64,000 bases of DNA from Lunularia cruciata (GCA_948567375.1 OX419757.1:65596001-65660000), one strand, 5' to 3'; counted from the first letter of the stretch, positions 20,521 to 34,724 are shown. Notes: a model not told the origin generated them from the sequence alone. Translations and numbers: made by a program.

Positions 20521-23491
20521 ATCCCTTCCAATTATTAATGCCTTTTCTATGGGGTGTCCAAGTGATTCTTTAAGGGATCCAACCCCTCTAACCAGACGGC
20601 ATCCCAGAATACGTGGGGTTGAACCCCCTATTTGGTTTGGCTTCTACTTATTCCTTGACTTTGAGCGCCTCCGTCACCACCTTTTGAGAAATATTTTTCA
20701 TATTCGTGAACACGATTCCAGGAGAAAGATAAAGAGATTCCACTCCACTCTACCCAACATGTGAACGGTTATGTTGAATGGCTTCTTTACTCAGTAGAAG
20801 TCACCGCGAACTGCTGGAATTCCCTCGCTTTCTTCTTCATCTTCATCACTGCCTGCAGTACTCGAGGGGAAAGAAGAAAAGCTTGGGCTTGCATTTAGTA
20901 TGCATGGCACATTAACCGGGATGGCAGGACTCAGTGGGACAGTAGCAGGCTACTGTGCCTAGCCCCCAAATTACTGTCAGGGGCACCGTGACATGACACG
21001 AAGTTGAAGTTCCATGGAATGAGATCGTAGTAAATTGATCTTGCTCTCTCAAGTAGCTGATTATGATCGAGATCGAGGCCCAGAGACTTAAAAACGAAGA
21101 GATTTTCCACGAAAGGAACACTACAGTTTTGAATGATGAAAAGAAAACTAGAGCCACAAGCTCAGACTATTAAATGAAGTCAACTTCCCTCCATATCCTG
21201 CTGCCCAAATTCTCAAGTGTTTGTAGTCATAGAAACATTCCCAAAGGGTAATGAGATATTGTAACAAACTGTGCTGAACACATGTCTTCAGTTTCCACAG
21301 AACTATATGTCAAGCATAAACGCTGAACATAGGTTATTTCTTTAGTGCGAAGTTGTTGGATTTCACTTCCCATAGCTTCCTGTGATGAAGCCCAAATTTC
21401 CCAATCGTTCGAAATGCATTCACCGCAGAGATACCCTCGAGGAAACCACTGTCAACTTCTTCACTTATGGAGGGTTCTCTACTGTAATGCGCTGTCGTGA
21501 GAAGGTAAAAGAAGTAAGGAGGGGGGGAAAGGAATGAAGGAAGAGTGATTGGACTGCAATTGACCGCAGAGAACCGGACTACCGTACCAGCGCAGTTGGG
21601 CCTAAAGGATGAAGACTCATTGATTTGAACGTACGGTTAGCGATAGCGAGTAGACTGTAGCAGTGACCGGGATGGTACAGAACCGGTACGAGTATCTGAA
21701 GGATGGATGGAAGGAAGGAAGGAAGGAAGGAAGGAATGTGGCGTAATCAAGGAGGACGAGGAGGTTGACGAAACCTGGACTCGGTTAGACTACTAGAGTA
21801 CAGCACCGTAGTCCCAGGCAGTACGACGACTGCGTTGACGCGAAGGCGAAGAAATCGGAGATATGAATCCAAAAAATCTAAAGCGGCAGCGGCAGGAAGA
21901 GGAGGAGGAGAAGATGGGGGAAAGCGAAGAAGAAGACCAGGACAGTCCTAGCGATTTACGTTTACCGTAGTGCATTCTTCGTTGGAGCCGGAAATAAAGA
22001 TGGTTTGGTATAGGTGGGACAGGTCACCGTCGCAGCGGAAGATGGAGTGAATGAGATGAAAGTGGTTGGTTTGGGGATAGATAGAGAGGGATTGGCATTG
22101 ATTGAGTGCAGTGCAAAGACGAAAGCAGGCAAAGCGAGAGAAGTAAAATTAAAAGCAAGCGTTGCCGAAGAGGAGTATGTGGTGATGTAAGAAAAATGGT
22201 ACAATATTCCTCGCCCTTGCGCCTCCTGCTGCCAACACTGTTGCGGAGCATTATGAAAGCACCAGATGGAGTGAGAGGAGAAGGCTAACGAGGAAAGATG
22301 ACCTTGGTTGTACTACGACATAGGTTGGTGTCGCATCACGCAACTTCGCAAGCTCTTTCCAAGTAGGACTAGAGTATTCTTTCCATTGATTCGACTTGAC
22401 ACACAGCTACCACCCTGCTCTGCTCTGTTTCTGGCCCTGAGCTGGACTGCGCATCTTGCATTGAGGTGACAGTATGGTCCAACATTATAAATCTCACTTC
22501 TATCGTCCTGTGCTAGTTGACTTCAGTCGTGCTGGTCATCCACAGTGCCTACTACCGACTCCTTAGTCGAGTTCTCGACTTCTATCCCTCACTCCTATTA
22601 TCACATGAGATTGTGAGAACTATTAAAGATCTGGTCTACCATCTGTTGCGGAGCTAGCATAGTACTCGTTCATACAAGCTGCTTGTACCCGTGTGGCCCC
22701 CGCCCCCCCAGTTGAGAAGTTAGTGTGTACCCTTAGTCGGCTGGGAGGACGGACTGCAAACTGACTTGACTCTCTACGTTGGAGAGGCAGAGCTGTCTTG
22801 GGCCATATCTGAAGAAGCTGAAGTTATTATTAATTGGGCACATTGTTTTCTTCCACAGATCAGGGCGTGTGGAAGGGGTCACAGCCACTCCCATCTGGTG
22901 CTCTTGAGTGCAGCCACTGCTGCCCGTTCTCAAGCTGTGAGCTGCATTTCGAGACTTCTTCGAGTAGGACGGACCAACACTTTTTCGCTTCCCCTTCCCT
23001 GATCGTCCGTCATTCCTTGCTGTCGGAAGGAGGGAGCGAGTGATTCTGATGTAGAATAGGGGTTCGTGTCGAAGCCACATTTCATCCCATTCGTATGTTC
23101 TTCGCGCCTGCTCTCTCTCTACTTTCTTAACTTGGATCCTGTCTGGTGTAACTCTGGTGCTTCAGGGAGCGCCGCGTGAGCAATGCTTGGGTGGTTTGCA
23201 GGGCTTTGAATCTGCGGGTCGGTCAGGGGAGAAGATGAGCAACGCATGCGGATTCCGTAGCACTTCTGGACAAGCTAGCCTAGTTTAATTTGCCAGCGTT
23301 TGCGAGTTCGAGTTCCGTGAGGATCAAGATCAAGGCTTTATTGGAGAAACTCACAGCGGTGTCCACATTTAAAAGTCGAGTTCAGTACACGACTGCTCCA
23401 TACAACAGTTATAACTTTCGGCTCGATAAAAAGAGTTTGTAGAAGAAGGAAGATCTACGTTTTAGTTTGACCCAGCGGGCGATAGACGCTC
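20521..23491. other. Start of the gene island, upstream of KCS
   Basis: GC content rises from about 20.55 kb. I see no supported coding gene. A GGAA microsatellite lies at about 21700-21737. The part nearest 23491 must hold the KCS promoter and 5' untranslated leader. Short open frames on both strands (for example 22733-23080 minus) show no recognisable domain. Confidence 0.5.
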
Positions 23492-25093
23492 ATGGGTGCC
23501 GGTGGTCAAAACCAGCAGCAAGGGGGTGGCGTGCAAAAACGCACACAGCTCGAGATGTCAACGGCAGGGGGCGATGAGAAGGGGCCATGCCCCACCGTTG
23601 CAATTGGCATCCGGCAGCGGCTCCCGGATTTTTTGCAGTCTGTGAACTTGAAGTATGTCAAGCTGGGTTATCACTACCTGATCACCCATGCCATGTTCCT
23701 GCTCACACTTCCGGCATTCTTTCTGGTGGCTGCTGAAATAGGCAGATTGGGCCATGAGAGGATCTACCGTGAGCTCTGGACGCACTTGCATCTTAATCTC
23801 GTGAGCGTTATGGTCTGCTCGAGTGCGCTCGTCGCTGGAGCGACTCTGTATTTTATGTCTCGGCCACGACCGGTCTATCTCGTGGAGTTCTCTTGTTACC
23901 GGCCCGAGGAGAGGCTGAAATTGAGCAAGGATGAGTTCCTGGAGATGTCTACACGGACGGGGCTCTTCACGTCGGCAAGCATGGACTTCCAAACGAAGAT
24001 AGCCCTACGCTCAGGTGTGGGCGATGAAACTTATCTTCCACCGGCGATCCTTGCCACACCCCCAAGGCCGTGCATGAAGGAGGCCCGCGAGGAGGCTGCA
24101 ATGGTGATGTTCGGAGCTCTAGATGAGCTTTTCGAACAAACGGGAGTGAAGCCCAAGGAGATAGGTGTTCTGGTCGTGAACTGCAGCTTGTTCAACCCAA
24201 CACCTTCAATGTCAGCCATGATCGTAAATCATTACCACATGAGAGGGAACATCAAGTCATTTAACTTAGGAGGAATGGGGTGCAGCGCTGGTCTAATTTC
24301 CATTGACTTGGCCCGCGACCTTCTGCAGGTGGAGGGGAATACTTACGCTGTCGTAGTGAGCACGGAAAATATCACACTGAACTGGTACTTCGGAGACGAT
24401 CGGTCAAAGCTCATGTCCAACTGCATTTTCCGGATGGGAGGAGCTGCCGTCTTGCTCTCCAACAAGAGGCGGGAAAGACGCAGGGCCAAGTACGAGCTCA
24501 TGCATACAGTGAGGACTCATAAGGGTGCTGATGATAAGTGCTTTCGCTGCGTTTATCAAGAGGAGGATGAAGCCGGGAGTCTTGGAGTTTCTCTCTCTCG
24601 GGAACTCATGGCTGTGGCTGGAAACGCGCTTAAAACCAATATCACAACTCTGGGACCTCTGGTGCTACCACTTTCTGAACAGATACTATTTTTCGCGTCA
24701 CTTGTTGCCCGGAAGGTTTTCAACGTGAAGATGAAGCCTTACATTCCAGATTTCAAGCTCGCTTTCGAACATTTTTGCATACATGCTGGAGGGAGAGCGG
24801 TGTTGGATGAGCTAGAGAAAAATCTTGATCTCACCGAGTGGCACATGGAGCCTTCAAGGATGACGCTCTACAGGTTTGGGAACACGTCCAGCAGTTCTTT
24901 GTGGTATGAGCTAGCGTACACGGAAGCGCAAGGAAGGGTGAAGAATGGTGATCGAATTTGGCAGATAGCTTTCGGTTCAGGGTTTAAGTGCAATAGCGCT
25001 GTTTGGCGGGCATTGAGAACAGTGAAAACACCGGTTAACAACGCCTGGTCTGATGTCATTGATAGATTCCCTGTCAAACTTCCTCAATACTGA
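23492..25093 (+). CDS. KCS: 3-ketoacyl-CoA synthase (very-long-chain fatty acid elongase condensing enzyme)
   Basis: This intronless 533-residue protein condenses malonyl-CoA with long-chain acyl-CoA, the first and rate-setting step of the ER fatty-acid elongase that feeds waxes, cutin/suberin-type lipids and sphingolipids. Two hydrophobic segments (about residues 61-82 and 101-122) anchor it in the ER membrane. The FAE1/CUT1 domain follows, starting [11 protein letters not shown]. The catalytic triad is visible: Cys264 in GGMGCSAG, His431 in CIHAGG and Asn464 in [13 protein letters not shown], with the spacing known for plant KCS (Cys-His-Asn). Length is normal for the family. The chosen ATG at 23492 gives a polar Gln/Gly-rich N-terminus; a later start is possible. 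The specific KCS subfamily and substrate chain length cannot be told by eye. Confidence 0.97.
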   Translation: MGAGGQNQQQGGGVQKRTQLEMSTAGGDEKGPCPTVAIGIRQRLPDFLQSVNLKYVKLGYHYLITHAMFLLTLPAFFLVAAEIGRLGHERIYRELWTHLHLNLVSVMVCSSALVAGATLYFMSRPRPVYLVEFSCYRPEERLKLSKDEFLEMSTRTGLFTSASMDFQTKIALRSGVGDETYLPPAILATPPRPCMKEAREEAAMVMFGALDELFEQTGVKPKEIGVLVVNCSLFNPTPSMSAMIVNHYHMRGNIKSFNLGGMGCSAGLISIDLARDLLQVEGNTYAVVVSTENITLNWYFGDDRSKLMSNCIFRMGGAAVLLSNKRRERRRAKYELMHTVRTHKGADDKCFRCVYQEEDEAGSLGVSLSRELMAVAGNALKTNITTLGPLVLPLSEQILFFASLVARKVFNVKMKPYIPDFKLAFEHFCIHAGGRAVLDELEKNLDLTEWHMEPSRMTLYRFGNTSSSSLWYELAYTEAQGRVKNGDRIWQIAFGSGFKCNSAVWRALRTVKTPVNNAWSDVIDRFPVKLPQY

Positions 25094-28000
25094 GTTTGAA
25101 GGTCGCTCTGCTCTCTCTCTATCAATTGAACTTTTCTATCTTGTTCGACATCTTCTACAGCAACCACCCATGGAAGGAAATGAGGTAGTCTTTGTGGCTA
25201 CAACGGCAACAACCACCACAACAACTCAGTCGAGTCTCTCTAAAGCTTGTTACATTACTCCTAGACGATCGATGCTGTACAATCATAAAATCATGGACCG
25301 CGGAGGAAGAAAAGAGGTTGGCTCCGCTCATCCTATCGTTCGGCAACAACCTGGGTTGCCTCATTATGAACACGCGATGGATCTGGTGACAAATCCACCA
25401 CATTCATCTTTGATGTCCATCTCCATTCTCACTTAGCCTTATATAATCTTAGATCTCTCATAAAACAACCCTTCTGTACTATATTCGAGTCTCAAACCGA
25501 AGGTTGAAAGATTCTGAATACATAAATCTGCATTCTCAAGATCGCCGTCTTCATGGTTTATAAGTGAGTACTCAATGTTACTAATTGTTTGCACGTTGGA
25601 ATCTTTAGTCTCTCTGCACGTCAAATCTAATGATCTCAACATCGACTTAGAACATCGGCTGCTGCCTGTTTTTCCCAGTAAACCACAACTTTTGTCCACA
25701 TTTGCACCAATTCCAATCACATTACAGAATCTGCCAACCCATCTCGAGTCAGCAAGTCTGTCTACCTCGATGGCCGCGTGCTCTGCACAAACCTTTTCAA
25801 AAGCTTCTACACAATCTCCCTCCACTTCTCTATGGTCAAAACATTCCAGCCTACCAAGTCCGAATCTACGCCCCCACCATAGGCAAGGGACAGCAGTAAT
25901 ACTTGTCGAACCTTTTCATCCTGCAGCAGCCCAGTCTTTTCACAGAAGAAATCTTCCTTATACTCACGGCGCCCAATCTGATCACCGGCGGCCGAGTTGA
26001 CCGACGGAGGATCTGCGCCATATAGGCGTCCCAGTTACTGTAACACTGCTGGTTATATCTACGACGAATGAAGACTTTTCGTACGTTGATCTACGGTCGA
26101 TGCAAGCTACCAAGGTGGGGAGTACGTGTGTGCGCAATCAGCACCTTTGATGCAGCATCGTTCGCGTTGATTCGATGTTGAAATAACCAAAAGTCTGCTA
26201 GCTAGACCCACATCCTAGCGAGGCCCAAAAATAGCAGCAGCTAGATCTAAGCTAGCCCCATGAACAAAACGACGAAATAATGTCTGATTTAGCGGTCCAG
26301 CCCATTGAGAGAGAGGAGTCGCTGCACAGTTGGGAGCGAGTGTCCGACTGACGCATCATCAATCCTGAATCGGATGCAATGATTCTCATTGGCCCGCAGA
26401 TCATGACATGTTCTCGCTGGCATGCTGTCTGCTTCCTGCTGTTGTTCACAGTACTTGCACATGGGTACCCAACTCCTTGACTGGGTTGGCAGTTCGTTGG
26501 TCCCGTCGCCTCCTCCGACTGTCGGTCATAGGCGGTTGTTTCTTCTGAACGTACAAAACTTCGGGACCCCATGACTTCCATCCATCCATCTACTCACCCA
26601 ATCGTTGGGTATTAGGATCCTAACGGTCATATTTTACATTCCACGTTGGATATCACATCTTTGTCATACGTCGCTGCAGTCTTTTCGTGTCTATGTCTGT
26701 GTATCTATCTATCTGTCCACCATGGTAGGAATGATCATATACAGTACTGTATCTTGACACTGACATACTATACATCCAAGCATGTCTTCATACTGAGATT
26801 ATACAGCGATAAATAAAATATTATTCTTATCACCCTATTGCCCTCTCCGAAATACCAGGGTTCCCTCCTCTGTCTATTGATATTTTGTGTGTACTTCACT
26901 GGTGCTTTTTAACCTCGTTTTGAAATTTTCATATTCCCTTAGAACAGCTCACTCTTTTTCTCTCTTGAAGTTTGTCTATCATGCACTTTAATTTTCGCCA
27001 TAAGCATAAAGCGAAAAACTTCGCGACTTTTGGGCATATGACAAGATGTGACCAGGTAATTGATAGTAATTTCAGCGATTATAAAACTAAAGTCGTGTTT
27101 TTCCATGTCTTAACATAAAAGCAAAAGGTATTCAGCACAAAAGAAGTGCACTGCATTACGTATACACTTAAGTAACATCATGATTTGACAGTGGTATGAT
27201 TTCCCGGCCCCTCGTTTCCAAAAGTGTGTCTGTTAGCTTATCGCCTGCAAAACAGTTCTTCATTATGTCGAAGTAGAGTTCCATTCAAGAATTTTCTAAG
27301 CTACACTTGATCTATGAGGTGATCAGTGGGTAATTCGTAATTTGGAGGCGATATGCGGGTCACATTCAGTCTGGTGCCAAACTTCTCTGGTCAATGAGAA
27401 TTTGAAACAAGCCCGACAGACTACAGCGAAGATCACCAATCCATTGAGGGCGAAGCTTGCTATGGCATGTTCATCTTTTGAGTTATTGAATTGTCAATAC
27501 TGAGAAGGGAAGTGTTTGTATCCTGATATTTCTCACTATCATTGGTTAACTCATATTCAGGAGTGCACATTACCCTTTTCATACATGATGTAGCATACCA
27601 TTAAAGTCACCCCTTACAAATTGGAGTTGCTAGAAATCAAAGATTCTAATTTTCATTTCATTCCATTCTGTGGAAATTCAAATGATTTTCTGGGGATCAA
27701 AGTTCTCCATGTTTCGTTACTCAAATTTTCCACTGAGTTCAATATCTTAAAAGTCATTCAAACTTTGAACATGGCCCATAGCTTATTGACCACTGCTAAA
27801 GATATACCGATTCGATTTGTAGAAACCAGAGCCTCTCATCACAGAATATCAACATTCATCCATGTGTTTCTTCTGTCCACGGTCATGCTGGACCGTCGGG
27901 ACCTTCACATAGCATTGGAGCTTACTCCATTGTAGTGAAGATCAATAGAAAGGCAACAAAGAGAATATCAATAATCAATGCAGAATATCAATGCAATATC

Positions 28001-30400
28001 AGATGTTGCCGGGATACTCCAATCCAATTCAGTGTCAAAGATACAAATAAAAATTAAGAATTAAAGAACTGCTGACCTTCGTATCAGCGCCCATTTCAAA
28101 GACAGGTCCTGGTTCCATTCCTACTATCCCAATATCTGCTGACGCAATTTATTAATCTTTAATGTCGAAACAATTCAAAACTCTCGTATCGGACAATTCA
28201 GTCATCCAAATGTATTAAATCCCCCCAAGCTTGGCGGCTTCGACTTTCTGGAAGAGGTGATATGAGGCAGGAGCTTGATTTTGGACCATTATGAAGATCG
28301 ACACAGACCTGGGATTGGATGATCTAAAGTTTTTTCGTCTGGTGAAGTAGCCTGTGGTTATTTAAGGCTACTTTTCTGATCTGACAAAAAGAGCTTGCGG
28401 CTGGAGGCTCTGATTACTTTTTGCAGCTAACGCTGTTTTCTAAAGAGTGCCTGCCCTCGGCCACCCCATCGTCCGCTGAGAATATAGAGTCTACACCAAG
28501 GATTCAACGTTCCAATTCTTCTGACTCCTTTTTTTAGTCAAATTGTGTGCCTCGTGTTCTGCTTAGGTATAAACCAAAAGCTATGGTTGAATATCCAATT
28601 CATAATCTTCGAAACATAGGGGTAGCCGGCAGTCAAGTTCCCTGTAAAGGTGATACATATGCGCAGTAAAAATGATAGCCAAGAAGTACGTCCGCACATC
28701 TGTTTTCTTGCCACATAGTGTCCTCTCCAAATGGACGACATGCTATAGCTTCATGCATGCATGATCGGGGTTTAGAACTTCACAAAAAATGCTTGAACAC
28801 TACCTCAGGATGTGGCTCCGAATCTTAACTTTGTAGCAGTGAACATGTTGGGCATGAAGTTAACGGGGATTGGTTCCAGTACTATGCAAATTGTGGATGG
28901 TGTAAAATATTTGCATGCACTCCTACATGTTCTTGTTACTTTTGGTGTCGTATGGGTCGTGAAACATAATCGTTGTGGATGGTGTAAGACAACTGCATGT
29001 AGCAAAACATGGTAGTGATATCATGGTCCTCCATATTGTAGATGTCCTCAAAAAGTTCCAAACACGTATCATGAACTCCTAAATTTGGGTCGTTTGCGTT
29101 GAGATTTTGCATGGGTTAGATCGTTCCCAATTTGTTGGACAGAATATCGGATTTTGTTTTTGTTTCTAGCATCCATTTTTTCGTTTGGTTCGACATTCGG
29201 ATTGCGAATGCGAAACATTATCCTCTCAAGGGTTGACGCGTGACACAAATTTGAAGCATTTGTGTGACACATCGCAAGTCCAGAAAGCTATTAGCCAGGG
29301 GCTAACTAGAGCAGAAATCTACTGCACGAATAAGAGGCATGGTCGTTTCTAAGCGAGAACTGCTTGGGACTTGAAGGCAGCAGAAGAGCCAGTCATTTTG
29401 ATTACTAGGTGTTTAGGCAGCTTTAGGCCACTCCAGTTTCACCTACTACTTGGAATATGAAACTTTTCACTCGTTGTTCTGGCAATGTTGGAACCATCCT
29501 TCTCCTCGTTGTTTATGCGGTAGAAAGAATACGGCCCGCCGGTGAAATCTGACGAAAAGTGATCTGACTTTGAAACTCTGGATCATGGTATCCCAGTTTA
29601 AGTTGATCAGAATTCTATTAGGGCGTGCACGAGGAAGACAAAGAGACATTCATTCAAATGTATAGGTACGCTACCTTTACATACAGATAAGCAGAAATGA
29701 CGAAATGTCCATGCTGTCTGACGGATAAAGCTTTGGTGCAGAGAAATCGTAAAGTAAAATAATCATACTGCCTACTACCGTATTTGTCTAGCAAACCTAA
29801 ACGTGGATAGAATCTTAGAACATGACGCTCCATGCATATACTCAGGTAGTAGTGGAGAATTGAAGGCTCCAGAATTGACAGAACACCCAGTGAAATGTCT
29901 CCGAACAACTACAAAATTACGTGTGCATCATGATATAATGATTTATTTTATGGATGTTCTTGTATAAATTTATGGATTGTGTTAGGAGCTGATCTATAAC
30001 ACTTCATTGATTTTGTTGACTTCAGTAAACGGTCTCATCTTCATGTTAATTAGTATCTCCACCTTTTAAAGATTCTTGTCCACAAGTTTCAGTTCTCTGT
30101 CATCCCCATGTTACTTATTCTATCCACATACTTTGGGAGATTCCCCTAAAAACATGCTCATGCTTCAAAAACTATAGTCTGTAATCTCTATCGGATGTGT
30201 CGTTTTGATGGCAATCACCCCACTCCCAGTTACAATTCCTCAAACTCTCGAGTTGGAACCTCTAATGTCTAGATCTCCTTATTCAAAAGGAAAAGCAAGT
30301 CTTTGAACGAGAACGCTCATTATAAAATGATCTATTTCTAGGTAATACCTTAGCCTATGACGGTTTCGCATTCCAATTTAGAAAAAGAGCTCACCATAAC
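25094..30400. other. Long intergenic region without a supported gene
   Basis: The first few hundred bases are likely the KCS 3' untranslated region. I examined open frames at 25439-25825 (minus), 25575-26000 (plus), 26252-26581 (minus) and 27621-27935 (plus). None shows a family motif, a coding-like exon structure or a partner exon. No RNA gene is recognised. Confidence 0.5.
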
Positions 30401-30479
30401 CAGCTTCGGTTATGGTGAGTCCACATCTAATACACATAATCAAACAAAATAGTGTCGAAATTATGATGGACGAGAACAA

Positions 30480-31690
30480 AGAGGTAAAATGGGCTAAGCC
30501 ACAATAGTATCCATATGAGAAATATGCCCTATTGCATCTAAGATATTCAAGCTATGCAAGTCTTCAAGTCTATAAACCATTGGAACATATGAAGAAGCAT
30601 CACCTAGTGTGAGTGCTCTTCTATGGATTGCACCAGCCAATGCTCTCTGTAGAGCAATGGACACACGCTATCTAAAATATGTATGAGAGTGAAAGTGATA
30701 CCCCTAACATCTAATATGATAAGTTCTCACACACTCTTTGACAAATGTGTCTAACACCATGTCCATCACTCCATATCCATTGCTCCATATAACTCCAAGA
30801 CTAGAGGAACAAAGAGGTGACCACGCTGCATACCCCTAGACTTGGGGACCTTGTGTGCTATTGTTCCACCCGTCAAGGGAGATGAGTAATTACTTCCTCC
30901 AAAACTGCATCATGCGTAGGGTCCATAACCAAAACATCCGCTATTGTCACCTGATCATCTTGGACCAAGTATAAGTTTGCCTTGACACGTGTTATTTGTA
31001 AAGCATATGGCCCAGATGTTCCCTCCAGGCAAGGTATCCACTCTCTCATAGCAAACAATATATCCCTGATGGCATCATGGGTAACTATCCTCTATCCTCC
31101 AAAAAGACACCGAGTCAAATGGACTACAAGTGCATCTAGTGCATAACGACAAGTGAGTAATGAAGATGCAAATGGGTGGACCAAACCTAGGTGGAAACTC
31201 ATCATTTAGAGAAGGTAGTTGGTGCAAGTCAGAATGCGCTAATGCACAGTTGAGCTAGGATCCAAGAGCTTGCACCTTTGCCAGAGCAACAACAAAGATG
31301 TGCCCTAGTAGCTCGAGGAATGGATCAGTTAGCTAAGAGAGAATGTAGCATGTGTTGACAATGTTGCTCCATCAAAGAAGACTACAAACCTCTGGTCTAA
31401 TCGGACAATAGCAAAGCAAAGGATCAAAGGTCTTCTCGTGCCCATGGGGATAGACCATCTCCCGTCTGTTGCAATAACATCCGGAGAGAAACATTCACAT
31501 ATATAACATATAATAATATCCACTTTGGTCACATATGTCTCCAAAATTGGCCTATCATCAACCACAAAATAGAAGTAAAGTAAGGGTATAGAGAGAGCAC
31601 AACTACCAAAAACACTATAGGTGTTATCTCCTCCACAAATAGTAGGCCTACTCCTTTGCATGAGATCAGTAGAGGTGTTTATCTACATGC
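30480..31690 (-). repeat. Dispersed repeat copy B with a nuclease-like coding remnant
   Basis: The segment matches copy C (62340-63290) in opposite orientation, and its 30480-30660 part matches copy A (7643-7890). On the - strand, 30873-31058 reads MREWIPCLEG, then NLYLVQDDQVTIADVLVMDP, corresponding to DLYLVRDDQVTIADVVITDP in copy C. The pattern of a charged Asp/Val segment ending in DP resembles the nuclease-like tail that follows reverse transcriptase in some plant and algal retroelements; I am not certain of the family. Stops break it. It is an old element fragment inside the gene island. Confidence 0.65.
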
Positions 31691-31964
31691 TAGATTCCTT
31701 ATCACACAATCGAATGTCCCTTGTCCAATGATATCACCAAAGACTCCCATAATATTCATATCAAAAGCTCTCAAATATAATAGGAAGGTCAAAGAAGTTG
31801 GAACCGTGCAAAGAAACTAAGTCAACTGATATGCAATATTAGAAGAGAGTATACCAAATGCAAATCTCTTAGTAAATGAAGATCATCCATACGGAGAATA
31901 TCCTATGCAAGAGTTGCATCTAACAAGCCCGTGGTAAAATCCTTGGTTCCTACTAGCACTCCAA

Positions 31965-32345
31965 TACAAAGTCTATTTATATGCAGATATGATAAAGTCC
32001 CATGTGAGCTCAAGATGAGGAAGGATACCTTAAGGGGACCAACTAAAGTCCAAATAAATAATTAACATTCCAAAAATACATAGTCTATCTATATGGAGAT
32101 ATGATATACTCCTTATTTATATGTAGATATGTAAATATACAATATATATGTAAAGATACACTTCTTGTGGAGTTCAAAGGGGAAGGGACCAACGAAATCA
32201 ATTTGTAAATCCAAATGAATCGTTAACATCCACGAATAGTCTATCTATACGTAGATATGATACACTCCTCGGGGAATTCAAAGTGGGGAAGGTACCTGAA
32301 AAGGACCGATGAAAATGCAAGGAAGTCGATTTATAAATGACTTTC
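31965..32345. repeat. Imperfect tandem repeats next to dispersed repeat B
   Basis: AGTCTAT(T/C)TATA..AGATATGATA recurs at about 31970, 32082 and 32238. Each copy is followed by a purine-rich AAG/GGGGAAGG stretch and GGACC(A/G)A(C/T). Spacing is about 112 and 156 bp. No coding content is seen; this may be the LTR or UTR part of a decayed element. Confidence 0.6.
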
Positions 32346-33045
32346 TTTACTAACTTCTTTGATAGTAAAAGAAGCAGTGTAAACATTCACAACGTTTAAA
32401 CCATGCTCCACAAGAGCAATGTAAGGAGAAAGTGTAAGTTTTCTAAAAGTGGCTGACACAAACTTGCTGCCGAAACCATATCACTATAATGTGGCGCAAG
32501 AAAAAGTAATCATTCCAAATATATGCGAATTTGTATGAAATGTCGAGTTTGGCCGTTTACCGAAGACTTACAAATGTACAAATGTAAGTCAAATTCAGAC
32601 TCATTACACCAAATGACTCGAGATGTAACAAAGTCTGTCAGCTTTCAGTCTGTTGGAATCTTGCGTCTCTGCATGATTTGCCTCCCTACTGTTTCCCGTC
32701 TTCCTTCTGTTCTCTCAATCTGGTCATTTCTGCGCTTGTGTGTCAGATGTCGTGACAGTACTGAATGAAGGAGAAATTTTCTCGTGATGGATGATTTCAG
32801 ACAGAAATCGAATTTAAAAGTTTGGACGATGTGTCTGATTTGTTAACATTCTCTTGTTGATTTCTCGTTTTCCGCGGTTCGAAGAGCTTGACACTTAGGG
32901 TTACTTGGGATGTTATGAGTTCCAGTTCATCTGCCGCTGTGGAGGCCATCCCGACCGTAATACATTTCGATGGGCAGGAATTGTTGATAGTTTGATTTGT
33001 TCGGTGCTTTCTTGGATACCTGCTGGTTTGTTTGGAGATCCGTAG

Positions 33046-34724
33046 GCATGCGAGAAAATGCAGGATTTCAGGCGCGGATGCAAGACATGACTGAAATGTT
33101 GCAACAGCGTAGCGAGCTCCTTGAGGTGTTACGATTTGTCTCCTCACCGGAACTTCAAGGGCAGCTCCTGATTTAAAGGGAATGATAATTGTACTCTGCG
33201 TTGGGAATAAGTGGATTTTCTGCAGAAAGATTCTCAGAATGGTGTGCCCTTTCCTGAATGAAGATGTTACATCCTGCAACCCCAGGGCTTAACATTCATA
33301 TCTTCAATTTGCTTTGTCCTTACAAAAGATTTCGGAGAAGGAGAGTAAAACATAAATGCTTACAAATCTTCATCTTGGCAGATCGAGAGAACAGGGATTT
33401 TCTCTCTGATGCTTTTTGTGATTCTGTTGCTCCAGTCCGTTGACTGTCCGACTCTGTTTTGTTTGACCATAGGGGTTTGTAATCTGAATACGATGGATTT
33501 GTTCAGGCAGAAAAGCAGTTGAAAAAGAAAAGAAAAGCCTCGCTCGATGAAGCAAACGCCAAGCTCGAGCACATTCAACAACTGAGTCTAAGTATGAAAA
33601 CTAAGGCAGAAGAAATGCGCAGTAAGATCAAGTCTATGGAAAGGCTGAAAGACGCAAACCACGTTAAGCTTCACGATATGCTGTTTCAGAATATGTACGT
33701 CGCGATATTGCTCCGGCGCTTTGTTTCATGTAAGCTTAGGATCAAAACTCTCTACTGTATTTTCACTATCATTCACGGTCGTTGACAGGACCTTGGCCAC
33801 ACAGGTTATCGAGCTGGAGCAAGAGAAAAGTGAAACATCCAAATTCTATGACAGGAATAAGGAAGAAATGGAAGAGTTTGGAAGGCAGATAGAGGAGACG
33901 AATTCAAGCCTTCAAAAAGAGGTCGAGGATATTCAGAGAGAGATTGAAATGGTGAGGTTATTTCTTTCGATTAACGTCGACGTGGTGCATTTTACTTGGC
34001 TAACCAGTAGGGATATCCACATCTTCACGAACCTCACTGGTTTCAAACAAAAGTTGTCTTCTAACCCAATAGGTGCTGGTGAGTAGAAATTCTGAATCTA
34101 TACTTCCCTACCACCTCAAAACCATGATTGGAATGCTGATAAGGTGGAAGCATATGTCCGATCGAGGTCTTGACAAATGCCATCTCTAGCAGCTCACTCC
34201 ATCCCCCAAATGGTCAGCCGATCTTGAACACCCAAATCGTCTTGACAACAGCAAGTGATGGTTTCTGGATCAATTTTTTGGCCTTGTTTTGAGCCCTTTC
34301 ATGTAGGAGGATGATGTTGATTTCACATGAGGATTTTACCGTAACCTTGCAGGTTAAAAGAACTGAAGAAGAAAGAAAGAGACAAATATCTGAAGTTGAT
34401 GCGGAAATACAAATAGAGAAGGAGAGGCAGGAGACTCTGGTGTTGAAGAAAGAAGAGGTTAACCACAACATCGCGACCAACTCAAAGAAGTTGGGAAAAT
34501 TGGAAATTGCCTTGCCACAAGCTATTGAGGACTCCAGGAAGAAGGTGCAAGAACTTCAAGCCGCAGTGGAAGAGCGGAAAGACGAAATAACTCATCTGCA
34601 CAGAGAGAATCAATTTGTGGAGGACCAAGTTTATCAAGGCATCATGAAACGAAATCAAATGCAAAGGTATGAAAGTAGAAGAAGCCAAAATATTTCTGAC
34701 GCTTTGATGCTCCCACGTAGATAG
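33046..34724 (+). CDS. Coiled-coil protein of unknown function (multi-exon, 5' end unresolved)
   Basis: Exons with good GT-AG sites and matching phases: 33046-33125, 33507-33694, 33789-33951 and 34353-34666, then a short piece from 34721. The split codon AT/G at 33694/33789 gives ...LFQNM-TLATQVIELEQ. The product is almost entirely heptad-rich coiled coil (for example KSETSKFYDRNKEEMEEFG, EERKRQISEVDAEIQIEKER). I do not recognise the family; a kinetochore, cytoskeletal or vesicle-tether role would be guesswork. The first exon is uncertain: an ATG at 32915 (MSSSSSAAVEAIP) is one candidate, but no clean donor was found. The frame meets TAG at 34722 whether or not the 54-nt intron 34667-34720 is removed. 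Coding-like sequence (INLEEYISALSTLHHQTKKK) continues in another frame from 34721, so a frameshift or misplaced splice site is possible. Confidence 0.6.

Noticed and set aside
20567-20640. tRNA-like look (GTCCAAGTGATT at the start, GGGGTTGAACCCCC near the end)
   Set aside because: No consistent acceptor stem or anticodon arm could be built, and the T loop lacks the invariant TTC.
21700-21737. GGAA run as a regulatory element
   Set aside because: It is a plain microsatellite; nothing else around it supports a function.
23558-23992. 144-residue open frame antisense to KCS
   Set aside because: It is a shadow of the KCS frame in GC-rich coding DNA and has no family motif.
25439-25825. 128-residue open frame on the - strand downstream of KCS
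   Set aside because: It has no recognisable motif, no splice-supported neighbour exon, and an overlapping 141-residue frame on the other strand is equally long.
32797-33279. 160-residue open frame on the - strand
   Set aside because: It overlaps the likely first coding exon of the coiled-coil gene, and its translation shows no domain; likely chance.
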